A stretch of 64,000 nucleotides of DNA from Nitrospira sp. (GCA_029194725.1 JARFXQ010000001.1:289191-353190), one strand, 5' to 3'; shown: positions 45,378 through 54,819, counted from the first letter of the stretch. Numbers and translations: made by a program. Notes: generated by a model not told the origin, from the letters alone.

Positions 45378-48338
45378 TCAAGGCATCTCAGGGATTGACG
45401 CGGATCGATCCTGCGACCCGGCAGATAGCGACAACTGAGTCCGTACCTTCTCATGACCGGACTCAGCAACTCCAGGATCGACAAGGGCGACTCGTTCCTC
45501 TGTGAGCTTTCCTCCCTTCAGAAGCTGGTGCCGGATTGCCTCGGCGCGTTGGTTGGCCAGCGCCTCCAATTCACTCGTGGAAATTTGGAGGGCCGACGCG
45601 AGTTGTCGCTTCATTTCCGCCACCGTCGGCTGGGCGGATGCGGCTGATGGATCAGGCATGGGGAGTTTCGCATACAGTTTTTCCACCACCCGTTGCTCCT
45701 CTTTCGGCGACAGTGCTTCTTGATCGGATTTCTTCCCGCCGTTCATTACAAAAAGCTGATCTTGAAGTTTCATCGTTTGAAGCACTGCCACATCAAGCTC
45801 CGAATCGGTCGTTCCCTTGATATCAAGCCGGAGCCCCGGTCGCTCATCCAACGCCTTCGCAAGTGCGTCGAGCTTTGTCAGTTCACTGTCCACCAGTGCG
45901 GCGCTCCCCGGTGGAAATTCGATCACTTGAAGATCTTCCTCGCTGCCGCCGGGCACGAGCTTACCCATTAACGCAAGCGGCGAAGCGACGACCTTGCCAA
46001 GCAGATTGACCAACGTCGAAATGACCGCTTTCCCATACTTGAAATCCGGATCGTTGAGATCGCCGCGAATCGGCATATCGATTTCGATGAGGCCCTTCCG
46101 ATCTTTGAGGAGCGCCACGATCAACGGAACGGGTAGCGACGTGGCGTCCGTGCTGTTCGTCGTCTGTCCGAACGTCAGCTGATCGACCTGCACAAGATTT
46201 TCCGCTTCCAATACTTTTTGCGATACCTTGTATTTCAGATCGAGCGACAGTTTTCCCCTCGACAATCCATAGCCCACATATTTACCGATGTACGGACCGG
46301 CCTGCGTTAAATCCACCCCATCAAGGGACACTATCAGATCGGTGAAGGCATCTTCGCTCAGGGGGTTGATCTTTCCGACTATTTTTAGGGGAGCCGCTCT
46401 TCCAACTTTGCCTCTCAGGTTGACGTCGGCTTTCTGCAGCTGCTTCGACGACAATCCTTTGATGGTCCCGCCGAACTCCGTGAGGCTGGTTCTCACGTGT
46501 GGTTCAACAGACATATCCTGAAACGTCGCGGCCAATTTGCCTATCTTGACCTGGTCGATGGTGACCGGTACAGGATCTCCTTTCTTAGCCTGCGCTTTCT
46601 GCCCCTCAGATTCTTTTTGACCCACCGTCTGATCGCCAGGCGGAGGCCTGGCGACGAGACGCGAGAGATTTAGTCGGCCTTCGGAGTCCACCACCATGTG
46701 GACGGATGGCTCTTGCCAGACAATTTCTCCGATCTTCACCGCCGTCGGCTCCACATCCAGCGCGATACGGCTCACGTTCAACCCTTTCCAGGTGAGAACA
46801 TTGTCGAGGTCTGTACGATCCGCGACCGCCAGTTGATTCACCGCCAGGTTTCCTTGAAATCGCATCAACGGTTCGTTCGCATGTTCCTTGGAGAAATGCA
46901 TCGATCCAGCGAGATCGATCGCCCCCTTCGGCACATCGGCATTCAGGAACCGATCCAGATAGGGTTGGAAGGGACGGATTTCGACATGTTTCAGATTTAG
47001 CTCCGTATCGGCAGCCGGAGGTGCGAGTCCAACCTTCCCCTTCAAATCGATAGATCCGGTTTCATTTAGCTTCAACGACAGGTCGATGGGAAACGATTTT
47101 TTGAACGGGATCTGAATACCCTTTACGGTGACGTTCATCGCATCCACATCCACATGTCCTGGACGTTCGAGAGTTCGGTCCTCAAACGCGGCTCCATAGT
47201 TTCGCAGCGCAACTTCCTCCACCGTGATCGACCAGGGCTTGCCAGGCTTGACCCGCTCGCTCTTCGCAGGTGCGGGCTTTTCCGTGATGTCATCTCCTTC
47301 GCCGACAGGCGTGAACAGAGGTTGGAAATTGATGATCCCACCTGGATCCATCCAGGCCTCGAACCTGGCATCGGCTGAATGCACCTTCGCAACATCGATG
47401 GTCTGCTTTTGCAAATCCAGCTGAATCCCCTCCACATCAAACGTCGGCACAGTCACAACTGGATCAATCCCACCACGTTCCACGATAGCGAGATCCTGAA
47501 TGGACACCTTGCCGTTCTTGACCGTTGCCTGAGGAGTCTGACCACGAAGATCAAAATGATACGAAGCGGATAGGCCGAGGGTGCCCTCCGGGACATCGAA
47601 CTGAAACTGGTCCTGCACAGCTTGATACAGCGTCTTGAGCCTGATTCCGGATACATTCAGCCGGCCGTCGGATTCCACCGGCTCCAGAAACACCCTCCCC
47701 TCCCAAGAAATCTTTCCACTCTTTCCGATCTCCGCCTTGAAGGCATCGACATTTTCGCTGCCCTCGACTTGAACCGTGCTGAAGTTTCGTACCACGATCC
47801 CAAACGGCACGACATCGATCATGACCGGCCTCGGTTTGGAGTCATCGCGATACTCGAGGATGCCTTGAGTGACCTCCAGCAGCTCGATCTCAACCGGCAT
47901 CATCTTCTTAACTTCCCCCGATGGTGGAACCGGTGGTTGCGTAGTTTCGGTCGTCGGTGGAGCCAACGATGCCAGATTCATCTTTCCCTCGGGGCTCACC
48001 CTGGCAGCCATGAACGGCATGACGAGACGGATCTCGTCGAACGCTACTTTTTGGAAGAAAAGCGTCGTCGCGCGCAGATTCACGAACAGCTCCTCAAAAC
48101 CCAGCATCGCCTTCTGGTTCTGCTCCCGCACTTCCAAACCGGCGAGACGAAGAGAAAGCGCAAAGGGATTGAAGGCTGCCTCGCGAAGGACGATCGGATG
48201 CTTGATTTGATCCGAAACCTTGGGGATGACGTAGGATTTAATCAGATAGGGAAGCAGAACGAACCCGACAAGCGAGTACAGAGCAATCAGTCCCATCAAC
48301 GTCCCTACCAGGACTCGGAGTCGGAGGATTCGCCGCAT
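45378..48338 (-). CDS. DUF748/AsmA-like envelope protein
   Basis: 986 residues. An N-terminal membrane helix (LVGTLMGLIALYSLVGFVLL, residues 10-29) anchors a long periplasmic repeat-bearing part. Typical DUF748 blocks occur, such as IKHPIVLREAAFNPFALSLR, LFVNLRATTLFFQKVAFDEI and VRNFSTVQVEG, with AsmA-like beta-strand repeats through residue 750. Near the end SAALVDSELTKLDALAKALD and RPGLRLDIKGTTDSELD recall an OmpA-like tail. Proteins of this type may bridge inner and outer membrane and carry lipid or affect envelope assembly. The gene is monocistronic. Confidence 0.88.
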   Translation of the reverse strand: MRRILRLRVLVGTLMGLIALYSLVGFVLLPYLIKSYVIPKVSDQIKHPIVLREAAFNPFALSLRLAGLEVREQNQKAMLGFEELFVNLRATTLFFQKVAFDEIRLVMPFMAARVSPEGKMNLASLAPPTTETTQPPVPPSGEVKKMMPVEIELLEVTQGILEYRDDSKPRPVMIDVVPFGIVVRNFSTVQVEGSENVDAFKAEIGKSGKISWEGRVFLEPVESDGRLNVSGIRLKTLYQAVQDQFQFDVPEGTLGLSASYHFDLRGQTPQATVKNGKVSIQDLAIVERGGIDPVVTVPTFDVEGIQLDLQKQTIDVAKVHSADARFEAWMDPGGIINFQPLFTPVGEGDDITEKPAPAKSERVKPGKPWSITVEEVALRNYGAAFEDRTLERPGHVDVDAMNVTVKGIQIPFKKSFPIDLSLKLNETGSIDLKGKVGLAPPAADTELNLKHVEIRPFQPYLDRFLNADVPKGAIDLAGSMHFSKEHANEPLMRFQGNLAVNQLAVADRTDLDNVLTWKGLNVSRIALDVEPTAVKIGEIVWQEPSVHMVVDSEGRLNLSRLVARPPPGDQTVGQKESEGQKAQAKKGDPVPVTIDQVKIGKLAATFQDMSVEPHVRTSLTEFGGTIKGLSSKQLQKADVNLRGKVGRAAPLKIVGKINPLSEDAFTDLIVSLDGVDLTQAGPYIGKYVGYGLSRGKLSLDLKYKVSQKVLEAENLVQVDQLTFGQTTNSTDATSLPVPLIVALLKDRKGLIEIDMPIRGDLNDPDFKYGKAVISTLVNLLGKVVASPLALMGKLVPGGSEEDLQVIEFPPGSAALVDSELTKLDALAKALDERPGLRLDIKGTTDSELDVAVLQTMKLQDQLFVMNGGKKSDQEALSPKEEQRVVEKLYAKLPMPDPSAASAQPTVAEMKRQLASALQISTSELEALANQRAEAIRHQLLKGGKLTEERVALVDPGVAESGHEKVRTQLSLSAGSQDRSASIPEMP

Positions 48339-48697
48339 GAAATATCACCCCTTCAAAGACAGAAGGAAGATCCAATCGTGATCAGACTATAGGGGACGCG
48401 AGCGCAGAATGTCTACTGGGAGATCCTACCAAGACCATGCAATTTACTAGGTAATATGGCCCCCTGATAGCAACAGCCAAGCAGGTACCATGATCGATGC
48501 TTCAGGTCGAAGAACAGAATGCGACTACAGGCACTTGCGGTTTTTCTCACGCTCATAGAGCAATAACCGAAAGCGAACGCGCGACAGGAGAAAGACCAGC
48601 GGCCCATTACTGGAAGAATTTATCCCGTCGCCTCACCCGCGTGCGATAAGCACGAAACAACCATGAATCGCACCCGGTAGCACGAAGTGCGGTGTGG
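48339..48697. other. intergenic stretch without a recognised gene
   Basis: About 360 bases between the DUF748 gene and tRNA-Arg. I see no conserved frame, repeat or RNA apart from the tRNA that follows. Confidence 0.5.
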
Positions 48698-48771
<74 letters not shown>

Positions 48772-48786
48772 ACTCAGATATTTCAA

Positions 48787-49185
48787 CTACTTGGAAGAAT
48801 GACCCTCCACGGCCATGTCGCCTGGTGTTATTAGGGTGTTAACGTCGAGGTACTTTTGCACCTTCACAGCAGCATCCGTCAAGTCTTTCTCTTCGATTGA
48901 ATTGTATCGCTTCCACATCTTCTCAGACTTGTGCCCAACAATCTTCATGGCCGTTGCGGTATCCACTCCTGCCCGTCGCAGGTTTGTCGAGGCACAATGA
49001 CGGAGATCATGGAATCGAAAGTCATTTATTCCGGCATCTCTCAGCGCGGTCCTGCAACCTCTTAAAATCGGTCTTACACCATCCCTTACGGTCATCACCA
49101 AAACCGGACTTATCCCCCTCCAGCCACACCGCTCATCGACCCGGATGACATCATTGCTGGAGCTGTCTAGAGGACCAGCAAACAC
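48787..49185 (-). pseudogene. tyrosine recombinase, C-terminal fragment (island integrase 1)
   Basis: Only the catalytic half survives. FRFHDLRHCASTNLRRAGVD carries H-x-x-R and the following H, TATAMKIVGHKSEKMWKRYN carries the second conserved H and the nucleophilic tyrosine, and the tail IEEKDLTDAAVKVQKYLDV closes the domain. The core-binding N-terminal domain is missing, and the first 35 residues of the open frame are unrelated to integrases. The stop lies 16 bases from the tRNA-Arg 5' end, the usual position of an integrase next to its attachment site. Residues for catalysis are intact, but alone it should not integrate DNA. Confidence 0.8.
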
Positions 49186-49437
49186 GCCATTTTCGAACGG
49201 GTTCCCTCCTTACACCCTGGTTAGTCTGAAGTGGACATTCCTTGAAGAAGTGGAAACAGGCCCCCTTCTCCGACCCCCACTTCTCAGGCATTCAGTCACC
49301 GGCTCGTCTTCCCTTAGGAACGGGATACCTGGGACAGCGGGGGGACGCATGCCGGGACAGTCATGGCCGACAAGAAGACGGCTCCGGTATCCACATAACC
49401 GGAGGGCTTCAAACTCCAGCTGGGACTGACTGGGAAA
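49186..49437. other. stretch without a recognised gene
   Basis: About 250 bases between the integrase fragment and the palindrome. Frames on both strands are open but show no family resemblance. Confidence 0.4.
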
Positions 49438-49469
49438 GGGGGCGAGGATGTGATCACATCCTCGCCCCC
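49438..49469. terminator. 32-base perfect palindrome
   Basis: A perfect inverted repeat with no loop: GGGGGCGAGGATGTGA followed at once by its complement, centred on TGATCA. It lies 17 bases past the stop of the DUF6908 gene and could terminate it, or both strands. Lack of a T run and the absent loop leave a recombination or protein-binding role open. Confidence 0.6.
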
Positions 49470-49486
49470 TGAGTGGATCGACGAGT

Positions 49487-49915
49487 TTACGAGGACAGGA
49501 TCTCTCGGACCGCGGTGGGGGCAAAGAATCCCTGCTCTCGGAGAGTGGCAAACCAGCTTTGGGTAAACTCCTTCAAGTCCTGTTTCAGCGTGGGGAACAC
49601 GTGAGTGCGCCTGCCCGCCTCATCATACCGATAGACTTCTTGCGAGATCCCCAGGTAGTCGTTCCTATATGACACCGATTCAGCTGCCGCCCCGTCAGGT
49701 AAATCGTGAAACAGAAAGACCATGTCGGGATCACGCATCAGATCGCCATGCTGTTCACCGTATTGACAGAGCGAGACCAACCGGTGTCCGTCCGCACTGG
49801 ATCCAATCTCCTCGACCGCTAGCGGCATGTAGCCGGGCACAGTGATGCGGACGGCATGGACGCCGCCAAGTAGTTGATCGAGATGCGTCGCAAATTCCAG
49901 ATATGACTCCATCAT
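49487..49915 (-). CDS. DUF6908-type mobile-element protein
   Basis: 142 residues with GGAAC ahead of an ATG-ATG start. Blocks VRITVPGYMPLAVEEIG, HRLVSLCQYGEQHGDLMRDP then DMVFLFHD, and SVSYRNDYLGISQEVY are the pattern of DUF6908 proteins found on plasmids, ICEs and genomic islands. The function is unknown. It is followed by the palindrome and preceded by another small mobile-element gene (80 codons), suggesting an island backbone operon. Confidence 0.8.
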   Translation of the reverse strand: MMESYLEFATHLDQLLGGVHAVRITVPGYMPLAVEEIGSSADGHRLVSLCQYGEQHGDLMRDPDMVFLFHDLPDGAAAESVSYRNDYLGISQEVYRYDEAGRRTHVFPTLKQDLKEFTQSWFATLREQGFFAPTAVREILSS

Positions 49916-49978
49916 CTTGTTCCTTTCTTTAGATGCAGGAAGCCCTCGGCGCGAGGGCCGGAGGCTTCCTTACTGCGG

Positions 49979-50221
49979 TCAGCAACCCGACCACTCAGTG
50001 CCCCAGAGTTTCGCCTGTTGGGCGACAGCTACGAGCGCATCAAGGTCTGCCAGGCCGAAGGACTCCGTATCCTTCAACGACTCATCGGACGGCTTGTACG
50101 AGCGGGCCACGGTCACGTTGTAGGACGGGCCTTTCATGCCCTCGTTCTTCCAGATGCTCGCCTTGATGCTGCTGCATCGAAGCGTGGTGACCGGCTTGGG
50201 TTTCTTGTCTTGAGGTGCCAT
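49979..50221 (-). CDS. small mobile-element-associated protein
   Basis: 80 residues from ATG 50221, behind AAAGGAGACACAAC. IKASIWKNEGMKGPSYNVTV followed by ARSYKP and later ESFGLADLDALVAVAQQAKL are typical of small island- and phage-encoded proteins with a short beta-sheet and one helix, of unknown function. A related, decayed copy is present at 55595-55768. It precedes the DUF6908 gene by 63 bases on the same strand. Confidence 0.8.
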   Translation of the reverse strand: MAPQDKKPKPVTTLRCSSIKASIWKNEGMKGPSYNVTVARSYKPSDESLKDTESFGLADLDALVAVAQQAKLWGTEWSGC

Positions 50222-50759
50222 GTTGTGTCTCCTTTGCTTAGAGTTGATGTGTTGGCCTCTCACCAGACGTGGAGGCCACACAGCGACGACAAAGGAGACA
50301 GAGAGGCCGCCGCACCTTGGCGGGCCGGCGGGCGCGATGCGGAGGAGGGCCCGCGCGCGAGCATGATCGAGGAAGCCTGCCGGTGGAAAGCCAGGGCAAC
50401 GGCCGGATGCGCACAGGCACCAGACCTGAAACCTCAAGCTGAGCCCCGCTCATCACCAGCACGACATGGCAGAGCAGATTCAACGGACGAGGCGAGAAGG
50501 TTCTGTTCTCACATGTCGACAGAGTTCGCCCGCTTGTCGAGGTGAAGGCTGATCAACGGATCGGTTCCGAGACAGTCTTGAGCTTGAAGCGTTTGTCGGC
50601 CAGCAGGCGACTGAGAGCATGTCATGGGAGTCGCTGAACGTAGTGGTATGCTGAACGGCTGTCGCGAGGCTGCCGGGGAAGCACCACCATGGTGGTGAAA
50701 GAAGGGGTCAGAAGCAAAGATGAGCAGCGTACGAAACAACCGGGCAATCCCGGCATCGC
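50222..50759. other. intergenic stretch without a recognised gene
   Basis: About 540 bases. The DNA is GC-rich and full of short open frames on both strands, none with a ribosome site plus recognisable product. I see no RNA element or repeat. Confidence 0.45.
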
Positions 50760-51176
50760 TCAGACTAGACTGAGTTTGAAGGGACGGATGGACTGGATGG
50801 CGAGAAAGTCCCGTTGATTCTGCGTAACAACGGTCCCTCCAACGGCACGGGCCGACAGCGCAATGAGAACATCGTTGGTGAGTGAAGGAGCCTGTCGGAA
50901 ACGGTATCCATGGACGGCTTGAAGTTGCCGTAAGACTCCACCGGCGTCTTCATAAACCTCCGCAGATGGGACGAGCAGCCGACCCAGTTTTCGAAAGGTT
51001 CTGAACAGGTCGTGCAGACGGGTCCGATCTCGTACGGCATGGGCACCAGCCAGCAGCTCCATCATGACCACGGTACTCATCATTTTGACCGCGTCAGATT
51101 GAAACAGGAGCGGCTCATGGGCACCCGTGTTAAACCAGTCGATGTAGAGGTTGGTGTCAAGAATGAGACGTCGCAT
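50760..51176 (-). CDS. vapC: PIN-domain toxin (VapC-like)
   Basis: 138 residues. Acidic residues of the PIN nuclease are in place: LILDTNLYIDW (Asp-6/7), VVMMELLAGAH (Glu near 40), LTNDVLIALSARAVG (Asp near 103) and VVTQNQRDFLAI (Asp near 124). It should cut RNA, as VapC toxins do. Its ATG overlaps the stop of the antitoxin gene region by two bases, so translation is coupled. Confidence 0.92.
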   Translation of the reverse strand: MRRLILDTNLYIDWFNTGAHEPLLFQSDAVKMMSTVVMMELLAGAHAVRDRTRLHDLFRTFRKLGRLLVPSAEVYEDAGGVLRQLQAVHGYRFRQAPSLTNDVLIALSARAVGGTVVTQNQRDFLAIQSIRPFKLSLV

Positions 51177-51177
51177 C

Positions 51178-51378
51178 TCAGCGAAATACTTTTCGCAGCT
51201 GCATGCGGCCCTTCGCCCGCTTCAACGGTTGGTCGAGCGTGTGCTCCTCTACCACGAGCGCGAGGGCGCGTTCGATGGCTTCAGTCTCCGTTTTGGCGCC
51301 GAGCACGGTCTTCGCGCGCGTGAGCTTCGCTTGATCGAGTTGGAGATGTTTGTGTCGGATCGCGGCACTGTGTCTCAT
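51178..51378 (-). CDS. vapB: antitoxin of the PIN toxin (VapB-like)
   Basis: 66 residues from ATG 51378 behind AGGGAGAG. The short protein (MRHSAAIRHKHLQLDQAKLT then RAKTVLGAKTETEAIERALA) has a ribbon-helix-helix-like start and a tail (KRAKGRMQLRKVF) that should fit the toxin. It is the first gene of the two. The 45 bases ahead hold repeated ACATAAT elements (51405-51433), a plausible autoregulatory operator. Confidence 0.8.
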   Translation of the reverse strand: MRHSAAIRHKHLQLDQAKLTRAKTVLGAKTETEAIERALALVVEEHTLDQPLKRAKGRMQLRKVFR

Positions 51379-51399
51379 GGTCTCTCCCTGGCTCGCTTA

Positions 51400-51436
51400 G
51401 AATGTACATAATATTATCAGGCATGAACATAATCAG
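51400..51436 (-). promoter_or_regulatory. candidate vapBC promoter-operator
   Basis: ATGTACATAATATTATC and ATGAACATAATC are AT-rich, similar half-sites directly upstream of the antitoxin ATG within GC-rich DNA. They could be the promoter and the antitoxin binding site. Confidence 0.35.
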
Positions 51437-52170
51437 TCAATGCCGTTGGCGTTGTCGATACCACGCAAATGTGGCCATCAACCACCGGATCGGACCACGT
51501 CACGTGTAACAATGTGACGAGCACAAGAGGCCTCTGAGAGAGCCTCCGTTCTCCTCCTCGATCTTCATCGGAAGAGCCGAACCGATCGTGAACGGGCTCA
51601 GACACTGGATACGCACACCGACTTCTTCTTCTCACCATCGTGTTGCACCCCTCACCCCCGCGGGGGCGCAACAGAATCTCCCAATCTGTGGTCACGCACG
51701 GCTGCAAGCGTGACATCGTCCGCGATGGCGCGGTTGCCTCGGGCGTGCCACACCCCCTTGATGGGCAACGGCTCTTGTCTCTGCACGGTCGAGTCGCGCG
51801 TGGCGCGACACGACGGTGCCTGATCCCAGGTGGCACGGCGTCTCCAGACGCGGTGCCTCAGAGATGTGGCTGCCTGAGCCCCTCGTCCAACGTAAGCCTG
51901 CAGTACAATTCCTAGATCTTGAATGGATATGAATGGAGAGCAGAGCTTTTCGCCGGACATCCCGTGCCGTTGGGACTCGAAGAGGAAGGGAGCGGGTTGT
52001 GAGTCTAATAGCACAGGATACACATCTCAGTTGCAGTCTGCCTTCGCCTACCGAGCGTTTGGTGGTCTCCTTTTACACCAACAGCGTGATCCCACCTCAT
52101 CCGACGATGATTCTTGTCATTATTACAATCTTGTCATATCATTGATAGGTACCGGTAAGAGGAACAAGAC
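51437..52170. other. intergenic stretch without a recognised gene
   Basis: About 730 bases between the VapBC-like and HigBA-like modules. I see short open frames but no conserved domain, ribosome site or RNA. AT-rich DNA at 52085-52165 probably holds the higBA promoter. Confidence 0.45.
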
Positions 52171-52536
52171 GTGTCGAAAGATAGTGTACTCCGACCTGTG
52201 GTCTGGATGGGCGATAGCAAAAAGCAATTGAAGAAGATGCCGGAGGAGGTGCAAAAACAGATGGGCGGCGAGTTGTATCTGGCCCAACGGGGCGAAGATC
52301 CGCCGCACAGCAAGATGCTAACGGGACTAGGCAGCGGCGTGTTTGAAATCAGGGACGATTTTGATAGTAACACGTATTGGCTGGTGTATGCCGTCCAGAT
52401 CGGTAAACGGCTGTATGTACTGCATGCATTTCAGAAGAAAAGCAAAAAGGGCATCGCGACACCCCCGAGGGATGTGGAGTTAATTGCGCGGCGGTATAAG
52501 GAAGCAGTCGTCTTGGAAAAGGAGCGGCCGTCATGA
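52171..52536 (+). CDS. higB: HigB-like toxin (Gp49/RelE fold)
   Basis: 121 residues from GTG 52171 behind AAGAGGAAC. PVVWMGDSKKQLKKMPEEVQ followed by KQMGGELYLAQRGEDP, then GVFEIRDDFDSNTYWLVYAV and LYVLHAFQKKSKKGIATPPR, is the phage-derived Gp49-like/HigB pattern; the His-Ala-Phe-x-Lys-Lys-x-x-Lys block is conserved in the RelE superfamily. It probably cleaves mRNA on ribosomes. It overlaps the antitoxin start in ATGA, toxin first, as in classical higBA. Confidence 0.92.
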   Translation: MSKDSVLRPVVWMGDSKKQLKKMPEEVQKQMGGELYLAQRGEDPPHSKMLTGLGSGVFEIRDDFDSNTYWLVYAVQIGKRLYVLHAFQKKSKKGIATPPRDVELIARRYKEAVVLEKERPS

Positions 52537-52865
52537 AGAAAAAGAACACCATCGACTATGAAGTCAGTTCGGGGAATGTCTTTGCGGATTTAGGCTTGAA
52601 GGACTCCGAGAGCCTGCTCATGCGGGCTGAGCTGGGCCATCAAATCCTCAGAATCCTCAAAAGCCGAGGACTCAAGAAACAAAAAGACGTGCAGGATGTG
52701 CTGGATATTGGACAGACGGAAGTCTCCCACCTGATGAATGCGCGGTATCACCGGTTTTCCGAAGCCCGGTTGATGGCCTTCCTCAACAAGCTGGACCGCA
52801 AAGTGACGGTACAAGTCTCACGGCGCCGGAAAAACGAACCGCTCCAGGAAGTGGTTCTGGCGTAA
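52533..52865 (+). CDS. higA: HigA-like XRE antitoxin
   Basis: 110 residues. The HTH_37/XRE core is HQILRILKSRGLKKQKDVQD followed by VLDIGQTEVSHLMNARYHRF, with the recognition helix at TEVSHLMNARY. The N-terminal GNVFADLGLKDSESLLMRAE is shared by this antitoxin class. It binds its own promoter and neutralises HigB. It is the last intact gene before the duplicated tRNA fragment. Confidence 0.93.
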   Translation: MKKKNTIDYEVSSGNVFADLGLKDSESLLMRAELGHQILRILKSRGLKKQKDVQDVLDIGQTEVSHLMNARYHRFSEARLMAFLNKLDRKVTVQVSRRRKNEPLQEVVLA

Positions 52866-53128
52866 GGCGGACCTCGCGCTCACCAAGAACAACCGGGACA
52901 GATAACGGCGAACCGAGCGCTTCCCCAGACGGAGAAGGAATCGTCGCGACAATCCGGCGTTTCTAGATACAGACCCTACGTGTTCCCGGCGTGTTCTCTT
53001 GAGAGCACAATTGGCCTAAATTCCCCTAAACGGAACTGAGCAAAACTGAACTCAACAAATTAGTAAACGTCTCTCCTGGAGCGTTGTTTCGCAGATTGAA
53101 TAAGGAGATAGAGGGAGGTCTCGGAACC
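52866..53128. other. island right-end stretch before the duplicated tRNA half
   Basis: About 260 bases that would be the inner side of the attachment site. They hold AT-rich sequence with short repeats of AACTGAGCAAAACTGAACTC, but no gene that I can support. Confidence 0.4.
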
Positions 53129-53169
53129 GCTTAGAAGGCTGGTGCGCAATCCAACTGAGCTACGGGCAC
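53129..53169 (-). repeat. duplicated 5' half of tRNA-Arg (attachment-site scar)
   Basis: On the plus strand GCTTAGAAGGCTG and, after a few changes, ACTGAGCTACGGGC match the anticodon arm, D arm and acceptor 5' strand of tRNA-Arg at 48731-48771. The match ends at the anticodon loop. It is a site of recombination in which the intact tRNA was restored at the other end of the island. Confidence 0.85.
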
Positions 53170-53495
53170 GACTTACTTTCTTGATGACTTACGTTCTTGT
53201 AGTTTCCAAACTCCTCCCCGACTGTTCCCGGCTTGTGCTCGTGGAGGTATTTGTGAACCTTTTGAGCTGCTTGCGTCAAGTCTTTCTCTTCTATCGAGTT
53301 GTGCCGCTTCCACATCTCCTCTGATTTGTGCCCGACGATCTTCATCGCGGTCTCGGTATCCACCCCGGCCCTTCGAAAATTCGTTGGGGCACAGTGGCGT
53401 AGGTCGTGAAATCGCAAATCTGTGATGCCGGCATTTCTCAACGTCATTTTGAAAGGCCTGCTGATACGTTGAATCGGTTTACCCTTGTAGGAGCA
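53160..53495 (-). pseudogene. tyrosine recombinase, C-terminal fragment (integrase 2, Tyr replaced)
   Basis: A second island integrase, close relative of the one at 48.8 kb: LRFHDLRHCAPTNFRRAGVD, TETAMKIVGHKSEEMWKRHN, then IEEKDLTQAAQKVHKYL. The catalytic tyrosine is histidine here (codon CAC where integrase 1 has TAC). The N-terminus is cut at about 53495 after CSYKGKPIQRISRPFKM by a piece of IS transposase on the opposite strand. The stop codon lies within the duplicated tRNA half. It is doubly inactivated. Confidence 0.85.
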
Positions 53496-53741
53496 GATGT
53501 GGCCCAGCACATTACGGGACGGACCAGTGCCATTGACGGTCGGACAACGCGGCGCCTTGGCTACGTTGTCAGTCAACAGAAGCGGAAGCGGGTCGAAGAG
53601 GTCTTCGGCGGGCTGAAGACGGCGGGCTTCGTGCACAAGGTCAAGCTCCGTGGCGTGCATCGAGTCGGCTGGCTTTTTACCTTCGCCGTGGCGGCGTACA
53701 GCCTGGTGCGGATGCGCAAGCTTCAGGAGGCTATCGCATGA
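53493..53741 (+). pseudogene. IS5-superfamily transposase, C-terminal fragment
   Basis: The frame reads ADVAQHITGRTSAIDGRTTR then RLGYVVSQQKRKRVEEVFGG followed by LKTAGFVHKV and WLFTFAVAAYSLVRMRKLQE. This is the conserved C-terminal end (catalytic Glu in KRVEEVFG) of IS5-type transposases distinct from the element at 28.6 kb. The N-terminal two thirds are missing. A TTTTTCCGCAGCCTGCTAA stretch at 53870-53888 looks like its terminal repeat. The insertion cut the second integrase. Confidence 0.8.
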
Positions 53742-53987
53742 GCCACCCACGCCTGGTGGAACAGACCGCAGCGCTCTGCACACCGCCACCGAAGGCGGCC
53801 ACTCCGTCAAAAAGGGCTGCGGTACCTGTATGCATCCGCCGGGACCATCTGACTCACTCCTCCGGAGTTTTTCCGCAGCCTGCTAATCGCTCTGGGAATG
53901 GTTCTGCTGGTCTCACTGCTAGGTGGAGCGCAGAGGCCACACCAAGACCTCTGCGCTTAATATCTCGACAAGCTGAGGAGGTCTCGA

Positions 53988-54176
53988 TCAGGCGCTTTGG
54001 GCTTTTGCACTTGGCCAGAGTGACATTGAGGCGCCCACGGCCAAGTACGCGACAACCCCAACAATTACTCCAAGGCTGAGATCATCCCATGCGTTGACTC
54101 CTAAGAGTATCTCTTTTAAAAGGAACGCGAACAGCAGCATCAGAAATCCCATCCAATTGATGAAACTCATGCCCAT
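53988..54176 (-). CDS. small membrane protein
   Basis: 62 residues from ATG 54176 behind AAGGAGATAACCG, a very good ribosome site. Two membrane helices: MSFINWMGFLMLLFAFLLKE and LGVIVGVVAYLAVGASMSLW, with a short Asp-rich loop between. No family is known. It lies in the decayed zone right of the duplicated tRNA half, on the same strand as two other small genes. Confidence 0.6.
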   Translation of the reverse strand: MGMSFINWMGFLMLLFAFLLKEILLGVNAWDDLSLGVIVGVVAYLAVGASMSLWPSAKAQSA

Positions 54177-54374
54177 CGGTTATCTCCTTTCATTGGTGGC
54201 TTCCACGTTGCTCCCGGCAGCTGCTACCATGATCCTCTGCTCACAAATCGGATCGGAATCGCACGACGCACTCACTGTGGGGTTTTGCCCCTCAAACAGC
54301 ATCGCAAATTCAATGCAATTGAACCAACGCAGAGCCATGACTGCCTCTTTTCGCTGACGACTTCTTCTCTGTGT

Positions 54375-54596
54375 TCAGCGGTCTCTTAGAAGATTACTGA
54401 ACAAGTCGTCGAGTGCAATCAGTGCTTCCCCCATGATGTGATGAAGTTCTCGTTCCGAATATCGCAGCGGAACAAGTCGCCGCCTCTGCCACCCGCGGAG
54501 CAAAAATGCCTGCCCAATCTGGGCATAGGGCCGCTCACACTCCATCATGAATTCCCTCCCCTGGTCGTCTTCGAGAATGAACCCCTTGACATTCAT
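54375..54596 (-). CDS. small cytosolic protein of unknown function
   Basis: 73 residues from ATG 54596 with GGGAGAGCCAGG just ahead. MNVKGFILEDDQGREFMMEC followed by ERPYAQIGQAFLLRGWQRRR is charged and mixed alpha-beta; the C-terminus (SERELHHIMGEALIALDDLF) is helical. I recognise no family. Confidence 0.5.
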   Translation of the reverse strand: MNVKGFILEDDQGREFMMECERPYAQIGQAFLLRGWQRRRLVPLRYSERELHHIMGEALIALDDLFSNLLRDR

Positions 54597-54819
54597 CCTG
54601 GCTCTCCCATTTTTTAGATGTACCTTCTACAACACCTACCTGCAGGCTGCCAGCTCTCGAAACCTACCAGCTTGCGAGCTGAAGGCGACAGGCACGCCGG
54701 TCTCATCCATCTCGACCGTCTCCAACGAGGCAAGCCTCCGTGTCGGCGCTCATGAGCATCCTGGAGCCCATCCCATCGGATGTCATGCTCTCGACTGACG
54801 AACGCGCCGCTCGAACTCA

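Noticed and set aside
51417..52023. Several overlapping minus and plus frames between the two TA modules
   Set aside because: Arg/Pro/Ser-rich translations typical of GC-rich non-coding DNA.
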